Positions 6,882 through 14,886 are shown, numbered from the stretch's first letter. The stretch is 25,022 nucleotides of DNA from an uncultured Clostridia bacterium (GCA_934162535.1 CAKPJC010000024.1:1-25022), one strand, 5' to 3'. Notes: generated from the sequence alone by a model not told the origin. Program-made: numbers and translations.

Positions 6882-7610
6882 CTATTTTATATATTTTGTG
6901 CTTATATCTCCCTCATATTGCTTTATTTTAACTTTTTTTACTTTGTTTAATGTTACTTCATGTCCTGCATCTTTTAATGCATCCACATGTCCACCTTTTC
7001 CAATTACTGCACTTTCTAGGTACGTTTGATTTCCTATTGCTTTTATTACATATGGTGATAATATTCTTTGACCATTTACTTTTAAAAAAGCATTGCTTCC
7101 ATCTCCAAGTTTAAATATGTCTGATTTTGCTATTATTCTTTGGTCATTTATTGATATTGCCTCTGCACCTGCTCCAAATAGTTCATTTACAATTATTAAT
7201 AAATCTTCCTCATTTATCATTTCAACAATTTGTTCATCTGCTAATTCTGTTCCACCTTTATCTGTTAAAATGATTTCTATTCCTTCTCCTTCAATATCTG
7301 TTTTTCCTACAGCTTCATTTAATTGTTCGAGTTCTGTTTGTAATAATTGTGCTGTTTTTTCATCAGATTCTTTTTCATTTTGGTATTCTGATACTTTTTT
7401 GCTTACTTCTTCATATCTTGCATTCAGTTCTTTATATTTTTCTCTCCAGTTTGTAAGCTCAACTCTAAGTTCTGATTCTCTCATGTTTTCTATTTCTGTT
7501 ATATCAGTTTCTCTTACTACTTTGAATTGCATAAACATTACTAACATTAAGGTTAAGCATGCAATTCCAATTGTAATTGCCATTACTACTTTTTCTTTTT
7601 TTATTTTCAT
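6882..7610 (-). CDS. DUF881 family protein (division-cluster type)
   Basis: One N-terminal transmembrane helix (about residues 9-28), a charged coiled-coil segment (residues ~38-95), then a DUF881 domain with EGEGIEIILTDKGG, NELFGAGAEAISINDQRI and a C-terminal GGHVDALKDAG region. The layout predicts a protein anchored in the membrane with its globular domain outside. Function is unknown; the family regularly neighbours ftsQ, sbp and ftsA/ftsZ. GGAGGAAAAAC precedes its ATG. It is a paralogue of the gene immediately upstream, from which only 12 bases separate it. Confidence 0.88.
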   Translation of the reverse strand: MKIKKEKVVMAITIGIACLTLMLVMFMQFKVVRETDITEIENMRESELRVELTNWREKYKELNARYEEVSKKVSEYQNEKESDEKTAQLLQTELEQLNEAVGKTDIEGEGIEIILTDKGGTELADEQIVEMINEEDLLIIVNELFGAGAEAISINDQRIIAKSDIFKLGDGSNAFLKVNGQRILSPYVIKAIGNQTYLESAVIGKGGHVDALKDAGHEVTLNKVKKVKIKQYEGDISTKYIK

Positions 7611-7622
7611 GTTTTTCCTCCA

Positions 7623-8348
7623 TTATTTACTTTCTACATAGTTGCTTTTTAATACACCTGTATATTTAGGAATCGTTATATCACTTGATTTTGTTACACT
7701 TGTTTCTATTCCCCAATATTCTTTTAGGTTCATTAAATATCCACCTTGCCTATTCATTGCACCACTTAGGTATTCTGAAAAGCCTATCGCCTTTATTTCA
7801 AATGGTGCTCCTATTTTTACTCCATTTACTTTTATTACATTTCCATCACACTCTACTGATGTCGTTAATACTACTCTTTGGTCATTTATTGATATTGCTT
7901 CTGCTCCTGCATTTTTTAGTTCATTTATTACTCTTATTACGTCTGTATAGTGTAATATTAAGTCATTTGGATCTCCTAAATAGTTTTTTATTGAAGTCTT
8001 TTTATTGTCATCTAGTTTTACTATTACACCTTCTCCTGTAACTTCAGTTAATCCCAATTGCTTGTTTCTATCTTTTATTTCATTTTCAAGTTCTGATAAT
8101 CCACTATTTTTTTGTGTTGCATTTGTTCTTTCTTCTTCAAGTTTCTGCTCTGTATCTTCTAATGTCTTGTATAAATTATCATATTTTTCTTTTGCTCTTA
8201 ATACTTCATCTCTAAGTTGATTTTCATTTGCATTTGTACTTGTTGAAAGTCCTCTATTTTCAGTTGCTTTTATTTGTGCAGATATTCCATAACTAAGTAC
8301 AATGCACATTATCCCTATTATTAAGCTTATTATTTTTTTATTGTTCAT
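7623..8348 (-). CDS. DUF881 family protein, second paralogue
   Basis: Same architecture as its downstream neighbour: N-terminal membrane helix (residues ~6-25), coiled coil rich in Glu/Lys/Asn (about 35-95), then the DUF881 domain with EVTGEGVIVKLDD, ELKNAGAEAISINDQRVV and GAPFEIKAIGFSEYLSGA. The two proteins align along their whole length but are well diverged, as expected of an old tandem duplication that is common in this cluster. It begins 15 bases after ftsQ ends. Function unknown. Confidence 0.88.
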   Translation of the reverse strand: MNNKKIISLIIGIMCIVLSYGISAQIKATENRGLSTSTNANENQLRDEVLRAKEKYDNLYKTLEDTEQKLEEERTNATQKNSGLSELENEIKDRNKQLGLTEVTGEGVIVKLDDNKKTSIKNYLGDPNDLILHYTDVIRVINELKNAGAEAISINDQRVVLTTSVECDGNVIKVNGVKIGAPFEIKAIGFSEYLSGAMNRQGGYLMNLKEYWGIETSVTKSSDITIPKYTGVLKSNYVESK

Positions 8349-8363
8349 CTATTTTTCTCCTTT

Positions 8364-9152
8364 CTATTTTGCACTAAAATATGGTGCAAAACCTTCATTT
8401 ATATTGCCATTTACATATAGTATTCCTGAATTTCCGTCTTCTTCTTTCAATATTGCATTTACATAAAACATTCTTTCACTTAAGTCTTTTGCATCTCCAA
8501 GATTTATAATTATTTGATCATCTGAAAAGTGCAGTTTGTATTCATCTTTTACATCTACTTGTACTATTTTCTGCTCTATTCCTATTTTTTCACATTCTTC
8601 TCTTATATGAAGTATTTTCTCCATTTTATCTAAGTCCTTGGTGTCTAGCCTTTTCATATCTTTTATTTGCGATTCTGATATTTCCATTCCTGTAATTGTT
8701 TTTAGTTCTAGCTTGTCTAAAGAATAATCTAAAAGATGTCCTTGGCTATCTATATATATATAGCATCCTGTTTCTGTTAATACTTGATATTCTTTTTTTC
8801 TTTCTTTTATTTCGATTTTTATTTTGTTTGGATATATCTTTTTCAATTTTACATCTTCAACATATCCATTTTCTTTCATTTTTACTTTTGTTACTATTTC
8901 TGTTGTAAGAAATATATTTTGTCCTATTTTTATATCTGCTAAGTTAATTGCTTCTTCTGTGCTTATTGTTTCGTTTCCTATTATTTCTATATTTTGTATA
9001 TTATATCTTTCAGATGTAAGTAAATATATGCAAATAGTTATAACAGCTATTAATACAAGAAAGAATATTATTTTTATTTTGCTTGTTTTTTTTTCGCTTT
9101 TCTTTTTTGTTTTTTTGGATTTTGTTTCTGTTTTTACTTTTTTATTTGGCAT
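8364..9152 (-). CDS. ftsQ: Cell division protein FtsQ/DivIB
   Basis: Bitopic divisome protein that links septal peptidoglycan synthesis to the FtsL/FtsB complex. A 25-residue, strongly Lys-rich cytoplasmic tail is followed by one transmembrane helix (about 27-45). The POTRA domain starts at YNIQNIEIIGNETIS; the beta domain includes GCYIYIDSQGHLLD and ends near YVNGNINEGFAPYFSAK. Length (262 aa) is normal. The motif GAGAAAGGAGTAAAT precedes the ATG. It normally follows murA or murB, and here murA is indeed the next gene upstream, though interrupted. A hairpin with a built-in promoter separates them. Confidence 0.92.
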   Translation of the reverse strand: MPNKKVKTETKSKKTKKKSEKKTSKIKIIFFLVLIAVITICIYLLTSERYNIQNIEIIGNETISTEEAINLADIKIGQNIFLTTEIVTKVKMKENGYVEDVKLKKIYPNKIKIEIKERKKEYQVLTETGCYIYIDSQGHLLDYSLDKLELKTITGMEISESQIKDMKRLDTKDLDKMEKILHIREECEKIGIEQKIVQVDVKDEYKLHFSDDQIIINLGDAKDLSERMFYVNAILKEEDGNSGILYVNGNINEGFAPYFSAK

Positions 9153-9268
9153 ATTTACTCCTTTCTCTTTTTGGTATAAAGTGATATAGTCACTCCTTGC
9201 TATTTTATCACATTTAGTACTATTTTTTCTATAGTTTTTTTAAATTTATATTTATTTTTTTAGAAAAA

Positions 9269-9318
9269 ATTATATAAAAAGTTCTAAAATTTCAAGATTT
9301 CATCTAAAATTTTAGAAC
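9269..9318 (-). terminator. murA terminator with an embedded promoter toward ftsQ
   Basis: GTTCTAAAATTT (9318-9307, minus strand) pairs perfectly with AAATTTTAGAAC (9292-9281), followed by TTTTT: a strong terminator after murA. The descending arm contains TTGAAA (9295-9290), and TATAAT follows at 9274-9269, though with only 15 bp between them. Two hairpins of the same design lie in front of the recombinase genes inside the murA element. Confidence 0.7.
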
Positions 9319-9327
9319 CCCTCTTTT

Positions 9328-10241
9328 TTACTCTTCTATATAAATATTTGCTCCTACTGATTTTAATTTCTTTTCTATATTTTCATATCCCCTCAATATA
9401 TAATGTATATTATCTATTTGCGTTGTTCCTCTGGCAGATAACGCTTCAAGTATTAGTGCCGCACCACCACGCAAATCTGTTGCTATTACATTTGTACCTT
9501 GTATTCTTTTAGAACCTTTTATTATTGCTGTCCTTCCTTCAATTTTTATTTTTGCACCCATTCTATTTAATTCCTGTGTATATTTATATCTATTTTCAAA
9601 TATATTCTCTGTTATTATTGATGTTCCTTTTGCATGTGTTAATAATGCTACAAATATTGATTGTAAATCTGTTGGAAATCCTGGATATGGCATTGTTTTT
9701 ATATCTATTGCTTTTATTTTTCTCGGTGCTGTTATTTCTATTGTTCTATTATCTACTATTAATTTACAGTTTGCTTCTTCAAGCTTATCTAATATTGGTG
9801 CAATATGTTCTGGATTTGAATTTAATATTTTTATATTTCCCCCTGTTATTGCTCCTGCAACTAAATATGTTCCTGCTTCTATTCTGTCTGGCATTATGTT
9901 ATAGCTCGTTTCTGATAGCATTCTTACTCCTATTATTTCAATTCTATCTGTTCCTGCACCTTTTATTTTTGCTCCCATTCTATTTAAGAATTTAGCTAAA
10001 TCTTCTATTTCTGGCTCTTTTGCTGAATTGGTCAAAATTGTCTTTCCATCTGCTAAACATGACGCTAGTATAATATTCTCTGTGGCTCCAACACTAGGAA
10101 AGTCTAAATTTATTTCTGTGCCTATTATTTTCTCAGCATTACATTGTATTTCTCCATATTCTTCTCTTATTTCTATTCCAAGTTTTTCAAATCCTTTTAA
10201 ATGTAAATCAATTGGTCTTGCACCAATATCACAGCCTCCTG
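9328..10241 (-). pseudogene. murA: murA, C-terminal fragment (UDP-GlcNAc enolpyruvyl transferase)
   Basis: The C-terminal ~303 codons of MurA, the enzyme that commits UDP-GlcNAc to peptidoglycan synthesis by adding enolpyruvate. The fragment begins at the active-site loop with GGCDIGARPIDLHLKGFE, so it holds the catalytic Cys and the following Arg. Further in are PSVGATENIILAS, MPDRIEAGTYL, PYPGFPTDLQ and DLRGGAALI. In its own frame a TGA lies just upstream (10272-10270) and no ATG exists; the first usual start is TTG 10035, well inside. It is therefore not expected to be expressed by itself. The N-terminal part lies 8.5 kb away at 18757-19113. Joining the two at the shared CAGG gives 416 residues with consensus active-site residues. 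Confidence 0.93.
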
Positions 10242-10264
10242 TTTGTGATAGTTTGTGGGTACAT
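10222..10264. other. Attachment site, murA C-terminal side
   Basis: Junction between element and murA. The core CAGG (minus strand 10241-10238) is shared with the other end (18776-18773). The element-side arm CCACAAACTATC (10258-10247) is a 10/12 inverted match of the arm at the other end. The recombinase stop codon (10231-10229) lies beyond the core, in murA sequence. Confidence 0.85.
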
Positions 10265-11872
10265 AAATTTCAAATGAAATGCTAGCCCTCCGTTTTCGTA
10301 TAGTTCATTATACATCATATCATTTAGTGTATACAAGTCTTTTTCTTCTTTTGTTATTTCATTTTTATCAAATACTACTATTTTATCAAATAGTCTTGAT
10401 AATTCTTCTTTTGTTAACCCATTTTTCTTTATATCATCTATTGCTTTAAATATTAAATCTTCTTTATCTTCTAATTTGTTTAGTGTATTGAATTTGCCTT
10501 CCGCTTCTTGCAATTTTTCTTTTTCATATTGTATCTTCTTTTCTAATTCCTGTTTTTTATCTTTATATATAAATTCTGGAATTAAATTATTTAGCTTATC
10601 TTCATATACTTGTTTAAATTGTTTTTCTAGCTTTTCCAATGTTTGTTTAGATTTGTTTAACTCTTTTTCTAGGGTTGCTTTATTTGTAGAAATTGCTTTT
10701 ACATTGTCCATAACAAATTTTTTAAATTCAGGATTACTTATTAAATTATCTATATATGCATTTACAATTTTGTCTAAATATTCTATTCTTATCCTGTGTG
10801 GTTTACACCCATAATTTGGTCTTATATCTTTTATTGCACCTTCATTACTATACTTTTTGCATAAATAGCTATCTGGTCTTTTTCTTGTTCCAGTATTCCC
10901 CTTTCTTTTATACATTGGAGTTCCACATCTTCCGCAATATAAAAGTCCTGAATATAAGTTATTGTCTGTATCTACAAATTTAAAACCATTATTTATTTTA
11001 TCACTTTCTTTTTTTCTTTTCTTTCTAATCTTTTGAACTTTTTCAAATAGTTCTTTATCAATAATAGGTTCATGATGGTTTTCTATTATAGTCCATTCCT
11101 CTTCTGGCTTTACTCTTATTTTTTTAGATTTAAAGCTTAATTTTTCTGTGTGTCCTCCAACATAGTCTCCTGTATATCTTCTATCATCTAATATTCTTAC
11201 AATATGTTGTGCTTTCCAATTTGCTGTTTGTTTTGCATTTACAAATTTTCTACTTTGAGATGGTGTTGGTATTCCTTTTTTATTTAAGTAAGTTGCAATT
11301 TTTTGATATCCCCAGCATTTAGAATATAACTCAAATATTTCTTGTACTACTGGTGCTGTTTCTTCATTAATAACTAATCTCTTTCCATCTTTGTTATATC
11401 CATAAATTGCTTTTACTAATAAATTGCCTTCTTCTATTTTATGCCTTAAATTTCTTCTGATATTTTTGCTGTCATCTCTTGCTCTTCTTTCATTAAACCA
11501 AGCATATAGTCCAAACATCTCCTCATTATATTGCTCATCTTCAAATATTATTTCTACACCTTGTTCTTCTAGGTATTCTACAAAATCCAATGCTTCTTTT
11601 TGATTTCTCCCAAGTCTTGCAGAGTTTTTAAAAACAATTATGTCTATTTCTTTATTCTTTGCTCTTTTTCTAATATCATCAAATCTACTAAAATCAGTTC
11701 CACTTTTATCATCATCCATTATAATATCTACAATGTTGGTATATCCATGACTTTTACAGTATTTAACTAGCAGGTCTCTTTGCGTTTCTATTCTCTCATA
11801 ATTTTCTCCATAGTCATCTCTACTCTCTCTGCAATAAATTACAACTCTTTTTTCCTCATTAGACTTTTTCAT
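10229..11872 (-). CDS. Large serine recombinase (integrase/excisionase of the murA element)
   Basis: Site-specific recombinase, 547 aa, expected to catalyse integration and, with a directionality factor, excision. Resolvase domain: RVVIYCRESRDD with the nucleophile Ser at residue 17, KSGTDFSRFDD and SARLGRN (catalytic Arg residues). The recombinase domain follows (AIYGYNKDGKRL through RRYTGDYVGG). The zinc ribbon has Cys at about 313, 316, 338 and 356. A long coiled coil (about 385-465) completes the large serine integrase layout. GGAGGTAATCT precedes the ATG. The last codons cross the attachment core and the TGA lies in murA, so the C-terminus depends on integration state. In the excised circle the frame would run 27 codons past the core. 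Expression appears driven by a promoter overlapping the upstream hairpin. Confidence 0.95.
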   Translation of the reverse strand: MKKSNEEKRVVIYCRESRDDYGENYERIETQRDLLVKYCKSHGYTNIVDIIMDDDKSGTDFSRFDDIRKRAKNKEIDIIVFKNSARLGRNQKEALDFVEYLEEQGVEIIFEDEQYNEEMFGLYAWFNERRARDDSKNIRRNLRHKIEEGNLLVKAIYGYNKDGKRLVINEETAPVVQEIFELYSKCWGYQKIATYLNKKGIPTPSQSRKFVNAKQTANWKAQHIVRILDDRRYTGDYVGGHTEKLSFKSKKIRVKPEEEWTIIENHHEPIIDKELFEKVQKIRKKRKKESDKINNGFKFVDTDNNLYSGLLYCGRCGTPMYKRKGNTGTRKRPDSYLCKKYSNEGAIKDIRPNYGCKPHRIRIEYLDKIVNAYIDNLISNPEFKKFVMDNVKAISTNKATLEKELNKSKQTLEKLEKQFKQVYEDKLNNLIPEFIYKDKKQELEKKIQYEKEKLQEAEGKFNTLNKLEDKEDLIFKAIDDIKKNGLTKEELSRLFDKIVVFDKNEITKEEKDLYTLNDMMYNELYENGGLAFHLKFMYPQTITNRRL

Positions 11873-11994
11873 AGATTACCTCCATTTTCGCAATGTATCA
11901 ATAACGTTTTTTTTATGTAATGTTTTATTGTTGCTATTATATATAAAAAGTTCTAAAACTTCAAGTTATCTCCTCAAAATTTTAGAACTTTTTT
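11573..11994. repeat. Repeat R2, copy 1: recombinase 5' end plus hairpin-promoter
   Basis: Covers the first ~100 codons of the intact recombinase, its ribosome binding site, its promoter and the upstream hairpin. It is closely similar to 16134-16553. Similarity stops inside the recombinase gene at the point where the second copy joins repeat R3. Confidence 0.85.
11936..11988 (-). promoter_or_regulatory. Terminator hairpin with embedded recombinase promoter
   Basis: GTTCTAAAA (11988-11980, minus strand reading) pairs with TTTTAGAAC (11958-11950), followed by TTTTT, ending the nuclease transcript. The descending arm holds TTGAAG (11964-11959), and TATAAT lies at 11941-11936 with exactly 17 bp between. 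The same element therefore appears to stop upstream transcription and start that of the recombinase. Confidence 0.7.
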
Positions 11995-12000
11995 AGTTAT

Positions 12001-12855
12001 CTACTTTTCTTTTTTCTTATTATGTGCTATATTAAATATGCTTATAGCAATTAATATTATTGCTCCAATAATTATATATAGTAAATTGTTGTCATCTGTT
12101 TGGGCATTTACTTCTGTATCATTGCCTTGTATTTTCTGGTTTTTGTCATCTTGTGTACTATTTGTATCTTCACTCCAAATTCCAAGTTTGCTTTCTTTGG
12201 CTAGTTCTTCACTTTCTTGTAACATTCCAGCATATTTATAGTTATTCTGCAACATATAAGTTTCTGCCAATCCATTTTGCACTAATAAATTCTGTAACAA
12301 CTCACCATCTACCCATATCCATGCCAAATATCTATCATATTTATCTTTTTTATTAGCCTCTTTATCAAACTCTAATTCAACTTTTGTAGCATTTTCAAGT
12401 TTTTCTTTTGTGAAATCACTTGCCTCTTTTCCCCATTCTTCTTCTCCAATTTCTGGATGAACAGTTTCTTTTGTGTTTATTCCTAAAAATCTAACTGTTA
12501 CTTGTTCCCCATCCATTTTGAACTTCGCAGTATCCCCATCTACAGTTTTTACTAATTCTACTTCAATTTTATTTGCGTCTTCATTATAATCGTTTTCTAT
12601 TTTATTAAAATTTTCATCATAGTATACAGCAGGCGTAACAATTACCCATTTTTTGTTTTCTTTATCCCATTTTACTTGATGATAATGTACTACCCCTTTT
12701 TCTTTGTGGTAACCATAATATTTTCCATTATATTCAGTTATATATTCTGAATCTTTATCTTTCCAACCTGTAATATTACCACTATGTGCCAAACTCACAT
12801 TACTTACACATATTAACATTACTATAATTATTATTGCATTTTTTATTTTTTTCAT
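12001..12855 (-). CDS. Secreted, membrane-anchored thermonuclease (SNase family)
   Basis: Predicted extracellular nuclease. A signal peptide (residues 1-24, ending SLAHS) is followed by a short His/Tyr-rich region with GYHKEKGVVHYHQV, resembling a YHYH-type module. The SNase domain runs from about residue 98 to 215: TVDGDT, VRFLGINTKET, FDKEANKKDKYDRYLAWIWV, and KLGIWSED at its end. Against staphylococcal nuclease, Asp21, Arg35, Glu43 and Arg87 have counterparts (108, 122, 130, 175), but the calcium ligand Asp40 is Asn127; Asn also occurs there in some homologues. A C-terminal transmembrane helix ends in a Lys-rich tail, so it is anchored on the outer membrane face. ATG 12855 follows AGGTGATAGAA. 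It diverges from the gene at 12896. Confidence 0.9.
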   Translation of the reverse strand: MKKIKNAIIIIVMLICVSNVSLAHSGNITGWKDKDSEYITEYNGKYYGYHKEKGVVHYHQVKWDKENKKWVIVTPAVYYDENFNKIENDYNEDANKIEVELVKTVDGDTAKFKMDGEQVTVRFLGINTKETVHPEIGEEEWGKEASDFTKEKLENATKVELEFDKEANKKDKYDRYLAWIWVDGELLQNLLVQNGLAETYMLQNNYKYAGMLQESEELAKESKLGIWSEDTNSTQDDKNQKIQGNDTEVNAQTDDNNLLYIIIGAIILIAISIFNIAHNKKKEK

Positions 12856-12895
12856 TTCTATCACCTAACATATTATAATATAAGGAGGAATTTTT

Positions 12896-13465
12896 TTGAA
12901 CGATTTTTTAAACTTTTCACTAAATAATTTAAATTTATTAGATAACAAAATTCATGATAATATTAAAGGAACTTTTGTTGATAACTTTATTCATGAATTA
13001 CAAGACTATTTAGAGTTTCAAACAAATGATAAAATACTAGAAAACTTACCTGATAATACCAATCTGCATTTTGCAAAATTTGAAGACGATTATGCTATTT
13101 GCTTTGATTACTCTTCTAAAACTATATACAATATTCCTAAATCTTATTTAAACGATAGTACTCCAGAAGTTGGCGAAGCTATAAAAAAAGTTTCTTCAAA
13201 GGATTTTCGTGTAGATACTACAGGAATTTCAGCAAATGCAAATGATATTGATAAACTTTTAAGTGAATGCAGTTATGCAACCCTTTCTTCAAAAATAAAT
13301 GTTTTACCAGAATATTATCAAATTTCTGATATTGGTATAGATTTTGCTATTTGCAAAAATTTAAATACTAATAAATCTGAAAATATCCCCATAGATGAAG
13401 TTCCTAAAAACGCCAAAAATGGAGATACTTTAGCTTATAAAGATGGTAAATTTATCATAAAATAA
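12896..13465 (+). CDS. Unknown cytoplasmic protein, possibly two DUF3006-like units
   Basis: 189 residues with no signal or membrane segment, acidic. The start is TTG 12896, seven bases after AAGGAGG. The C-terminal 45 residues (DFAICKNLNTNKSENIPIDE, then a VPKNAKNGDTL stretch) resemble the small DUF3006 domain in shape (FAVxE...DVPxxxxxGD). The middle part around FAKFEDDYAICFDYSSKTIY looks like a weaker second unit; this is by eye only. It is divergently paired with the thermonuclease, their start codons about 40 bases apart, suggesting a shared control region and a linked role, possibly an inhibitor or processing partner of the nuclease. That role is inference. Confidence 0.75.
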   Translation: MNDFLNFSLNNLNLLDNKIHDNIKGTFVDNFIHELQDYLEFQTNDKILENLPDNTNLHFAKFEDDYAICFDYSSKTIYNIPKSYLNDSTPEVGEAIKKVSSKDFRVDTTGISANANDIDKLLSECSYATLSSKINVLPEYYQISDIGIDFAICKNLNTNKSENIPIDEVPKNAKNGDTLAYKDGKFIIK

Positions 13466-13479
13466 TTACTTTGACTTTC

Positions 13480-13504
13480 AACACGTTACAAATTGTAACA
13501 TGTT
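13480..13504. terminator. Hairpin between convergent cargo genes
   Basis: AACACGTTAC (13480-13489) pairs with GTAACATGTT (13495-13504) with one G-T mismatch and a short loop. It lies 14 bases after the plus-strand gene stop and just beyond the end of the minus-strand remnant. There is no long T-tract, so function as a terminator is likely but not sure. Confidence 0.5.
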
Positions 13505-13506
13505 AG

Positions 13507-13806
13507 TTAATTATCTTTATTATTTTCTTTTAACATCTTTACCATTTTATCAAAATCACTTTCTAGTTGTTTCATTTCTCTATCTCTATATATTTCAAAT
13601 TCTTTTTCTGCTCTTTCTATTGCTTCTTGATGAGATATCTTTCCTTTTCCTTCAAGAAGTTTTCTTTTATTTTGTACGATTTGATTGTCTAATTCATTAT
13701 CTATATATATGTTATTTATATGTAGGCTTATATTTTGCTGTGTTGTTTTATATATTTCAACAGTTTTGCGAATTTTTGTTCTCGTTTCTTTACTTGTATT
13801 TTTCTT
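13507..13806 (-). pseudogene. Decayed gene, C-terminal remnant (RhuM-like by eye)
   Basis: A frame open for 99 codons ends at TAA 13509-13507 and has no usable start: a stop lies at 13809-13807 and the first ATG is near the C-terminus. The product is strongly charged and helical, with KRKLLEGKGKISHQEAIERA followed by EKEFEIYRDREMKQLESDFD. The GKISHxxAxExAExEYxxY pattern recalls the C-terminus of RhuM-family 'virulence' proteins. Its upstream end coincides with the edge of repeat R1, so the 5' part was probably lost when R1-type sequence was joined here. Confidence 0.45.
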
Positions 13807-13963
13807 TTATTCTATCTGAAATAATATCGGTGAATACCTGTTTATAATCTTCTAATTCACCAACATTTGATTTCGGACAAATAAATACTGCAAATGGTAA
13901 TTTATCTTTTGCTTTTTTATTTATATTGGTATCTTTATTGTTTCTTTTTTCCAGAATATTCAC
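13790..13963 (-). CDS. Small ORF in repeat R1, copy 1 (57 aa)
   Basis: Begins at GTG 13963 (in AAATGGTAGGTG) and ends at TAA 13790. The product is Lys/Asn-rich at the start, then LPFAVFICPKSNVGELEDYK and a helical tail ending DRIKEKYK. No family is recognised. The same frame, length and stop are kept in R1 copy 2, where the last residues read KEKCK. The start codon is awkward because the purine-rich motif overlaps it. It could be a genuine small protein or the leftover of a larger gene. Confidence 0.4.
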   Translation of the reverse strand: MNILEKRNNKDTNINKKAKDKLPFAVFICPKSNVGELEDYKQVFTDIISDRIKEKYK

Positions 13964-14158
13964 CTACCATTTCATTTTTAATTATATTGTTATGTTGTTT
14001 GTACTTATTACTAAATAATTATTAAAATTTGGACACATTAATCTTAATAATTTACTCTACACTATATATACATCCATTTTCTTACAAAAATTCTCTCTTG
14101 TGTTAAAATTTATTTTAGAATTTTTTTATCTGTCTACTTCTGCTCATAAATAGTTCAA

Positions 14159-14198
14159 GGGTAGCTATGCGACAGCTTTCGCTATCACACACCTACCC
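14159..14198 (-). ncRNA. Structured RNA/DNA hairpin in R1, copy 1
   Basis: On the minus strand GGGTAG pairs with CTACCC, enclosing a small internal loop and an inner stem GTGATAGC-GAAA-GCTGTCGC. That inner stem has eight pairs including two G-U and a GNRA tetraloop. The wobbles pair only when the minus strand is read as RNA, favouring a minus-strand transcript. It is much richer in GC than its surroundings and is unchanged in the second copy. An alternative is a single-stranded-DNA hairpin (oriT or origin). Confidence 0.55.
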
Positions 14199-14264
14199 AG
14201 TATAGTAAAATATGTCATCTATTTTGTTTAAAACCATTGATATTGCTAATTTTTCTAATTATAA

Positions 14265-14312
14265 AAAATGTCCATTTTATGAATTTATTTTACTCAAAGA
14301 TTTGGACATTTT
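14265..14312. promoter_or_regulatory. Inverted repeat around GGACA, R1 copy 1
   Basis: AAAATGTCCA (14265-14274) and TGGACATTTT (14303-14312) are perfect inverted repeats 28 bases apart. TATAAT follows on the minus strand directly after the inner arm, so a regulator bound here could control transcription toward the structured hairpin and small ORF. The pair is conserved in R1 copy 2. Confidence 0.45.
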
Positions 14313-14443
14313 CAACTCATACCTAATATCTATTTTAATTGTTAAATATCAATGAAAATTGTAATTTATCTTTTGGCTTTTTTATTTACATATCACCAAA
14401 AAAGAATGGTTATCAACTAACTATCTATTCAAAATATTGCCTA

Positions 14444-14857
14444 TTAAAAAATTGGTAATAAAAATGGAATTTGAACTGAAACAAATTCTATTGTAAGAAA
14501 TAGTATTAAAAATAAAGAACCTTCTGGATCACTACTCATTTCTATACTCCATAGTATAAAAAACATTATGGTTATACTTATTATGCTACAAATCAATGCC
14601 AATTGTCTATTTCTCATTATTTTATTTTTATTCTCAAGTTTTCGTTTATAAGGTTGTTGAATAAAATAAGTTATTACTCTAAAGCATAGTGAAACTATTG
14701 CTAAAATTAATAAATTTTTTGCATAAGGTGCTTTTACAAATGGAATATTTATCATATCAAAAAAATCTAATTGTATAATTAAAAGTTCAATCACACCTAA
14801 TGATAATCCCCATACAATCATCAATATATCATATTTTTTGCTTGTTTTATTTTTCAT
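14444..14857 (-). CDS. Hypothetical membrane protein, four helices
   Basis: 137 residues with four hydrophobic segments (about 12-30, 44-64, 85-104, 112-135) and a basic loop YKRKLENKNKIMRNRQ after the second. AAGGAGAGATATCT precedes the ATG. I recognise no family. It lies 29 bases after another small membrane protein and downstream of the YoaP-like acetyltransferase, in one probable minus-strand cargo operon of the element. Confidence 0.7.
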   Translation of the reverse strand: MKNKTSKKYDILMIVWGLSLGVIELLIIQLDFFDMINIPFVKAPYAKNLLILAIVSLCFRVITYFIQQPYKRKLENKNKIMRNRQLALICSIISITIMFFILWSIEMSSDPEGSLFLILFLTIEFVSVQIPFLLPIF

Positions 14858-14886
14858 AGATATCTCTCCTTACAAATGTACTTATT

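Larger units (their letters stand above)
13769..14367. repeat. Repeat R1, copy 1 (~595 bp)
   Basis: Nearly identical to 17581-18175, with only scattered substitutions and small indels at the edges. It contains a 57-codon ORF, a 40-base structured hairpin and an inverted repeat around GGACA. The region 13964-14443 has no other gene. R1 is flanked on both sides by different cargo in its two copies. Confidence 0.92.

Noticed and set aside
12866..12895. Back-to-back promoters in the AT palindrome between the nuclease and the plus-strand gene
   Set aside because: A TATAAT exists on each strand, but on the plus strand it is so close to the ribosome site that the transcript would start inside it; no matching -35 boxes were found.
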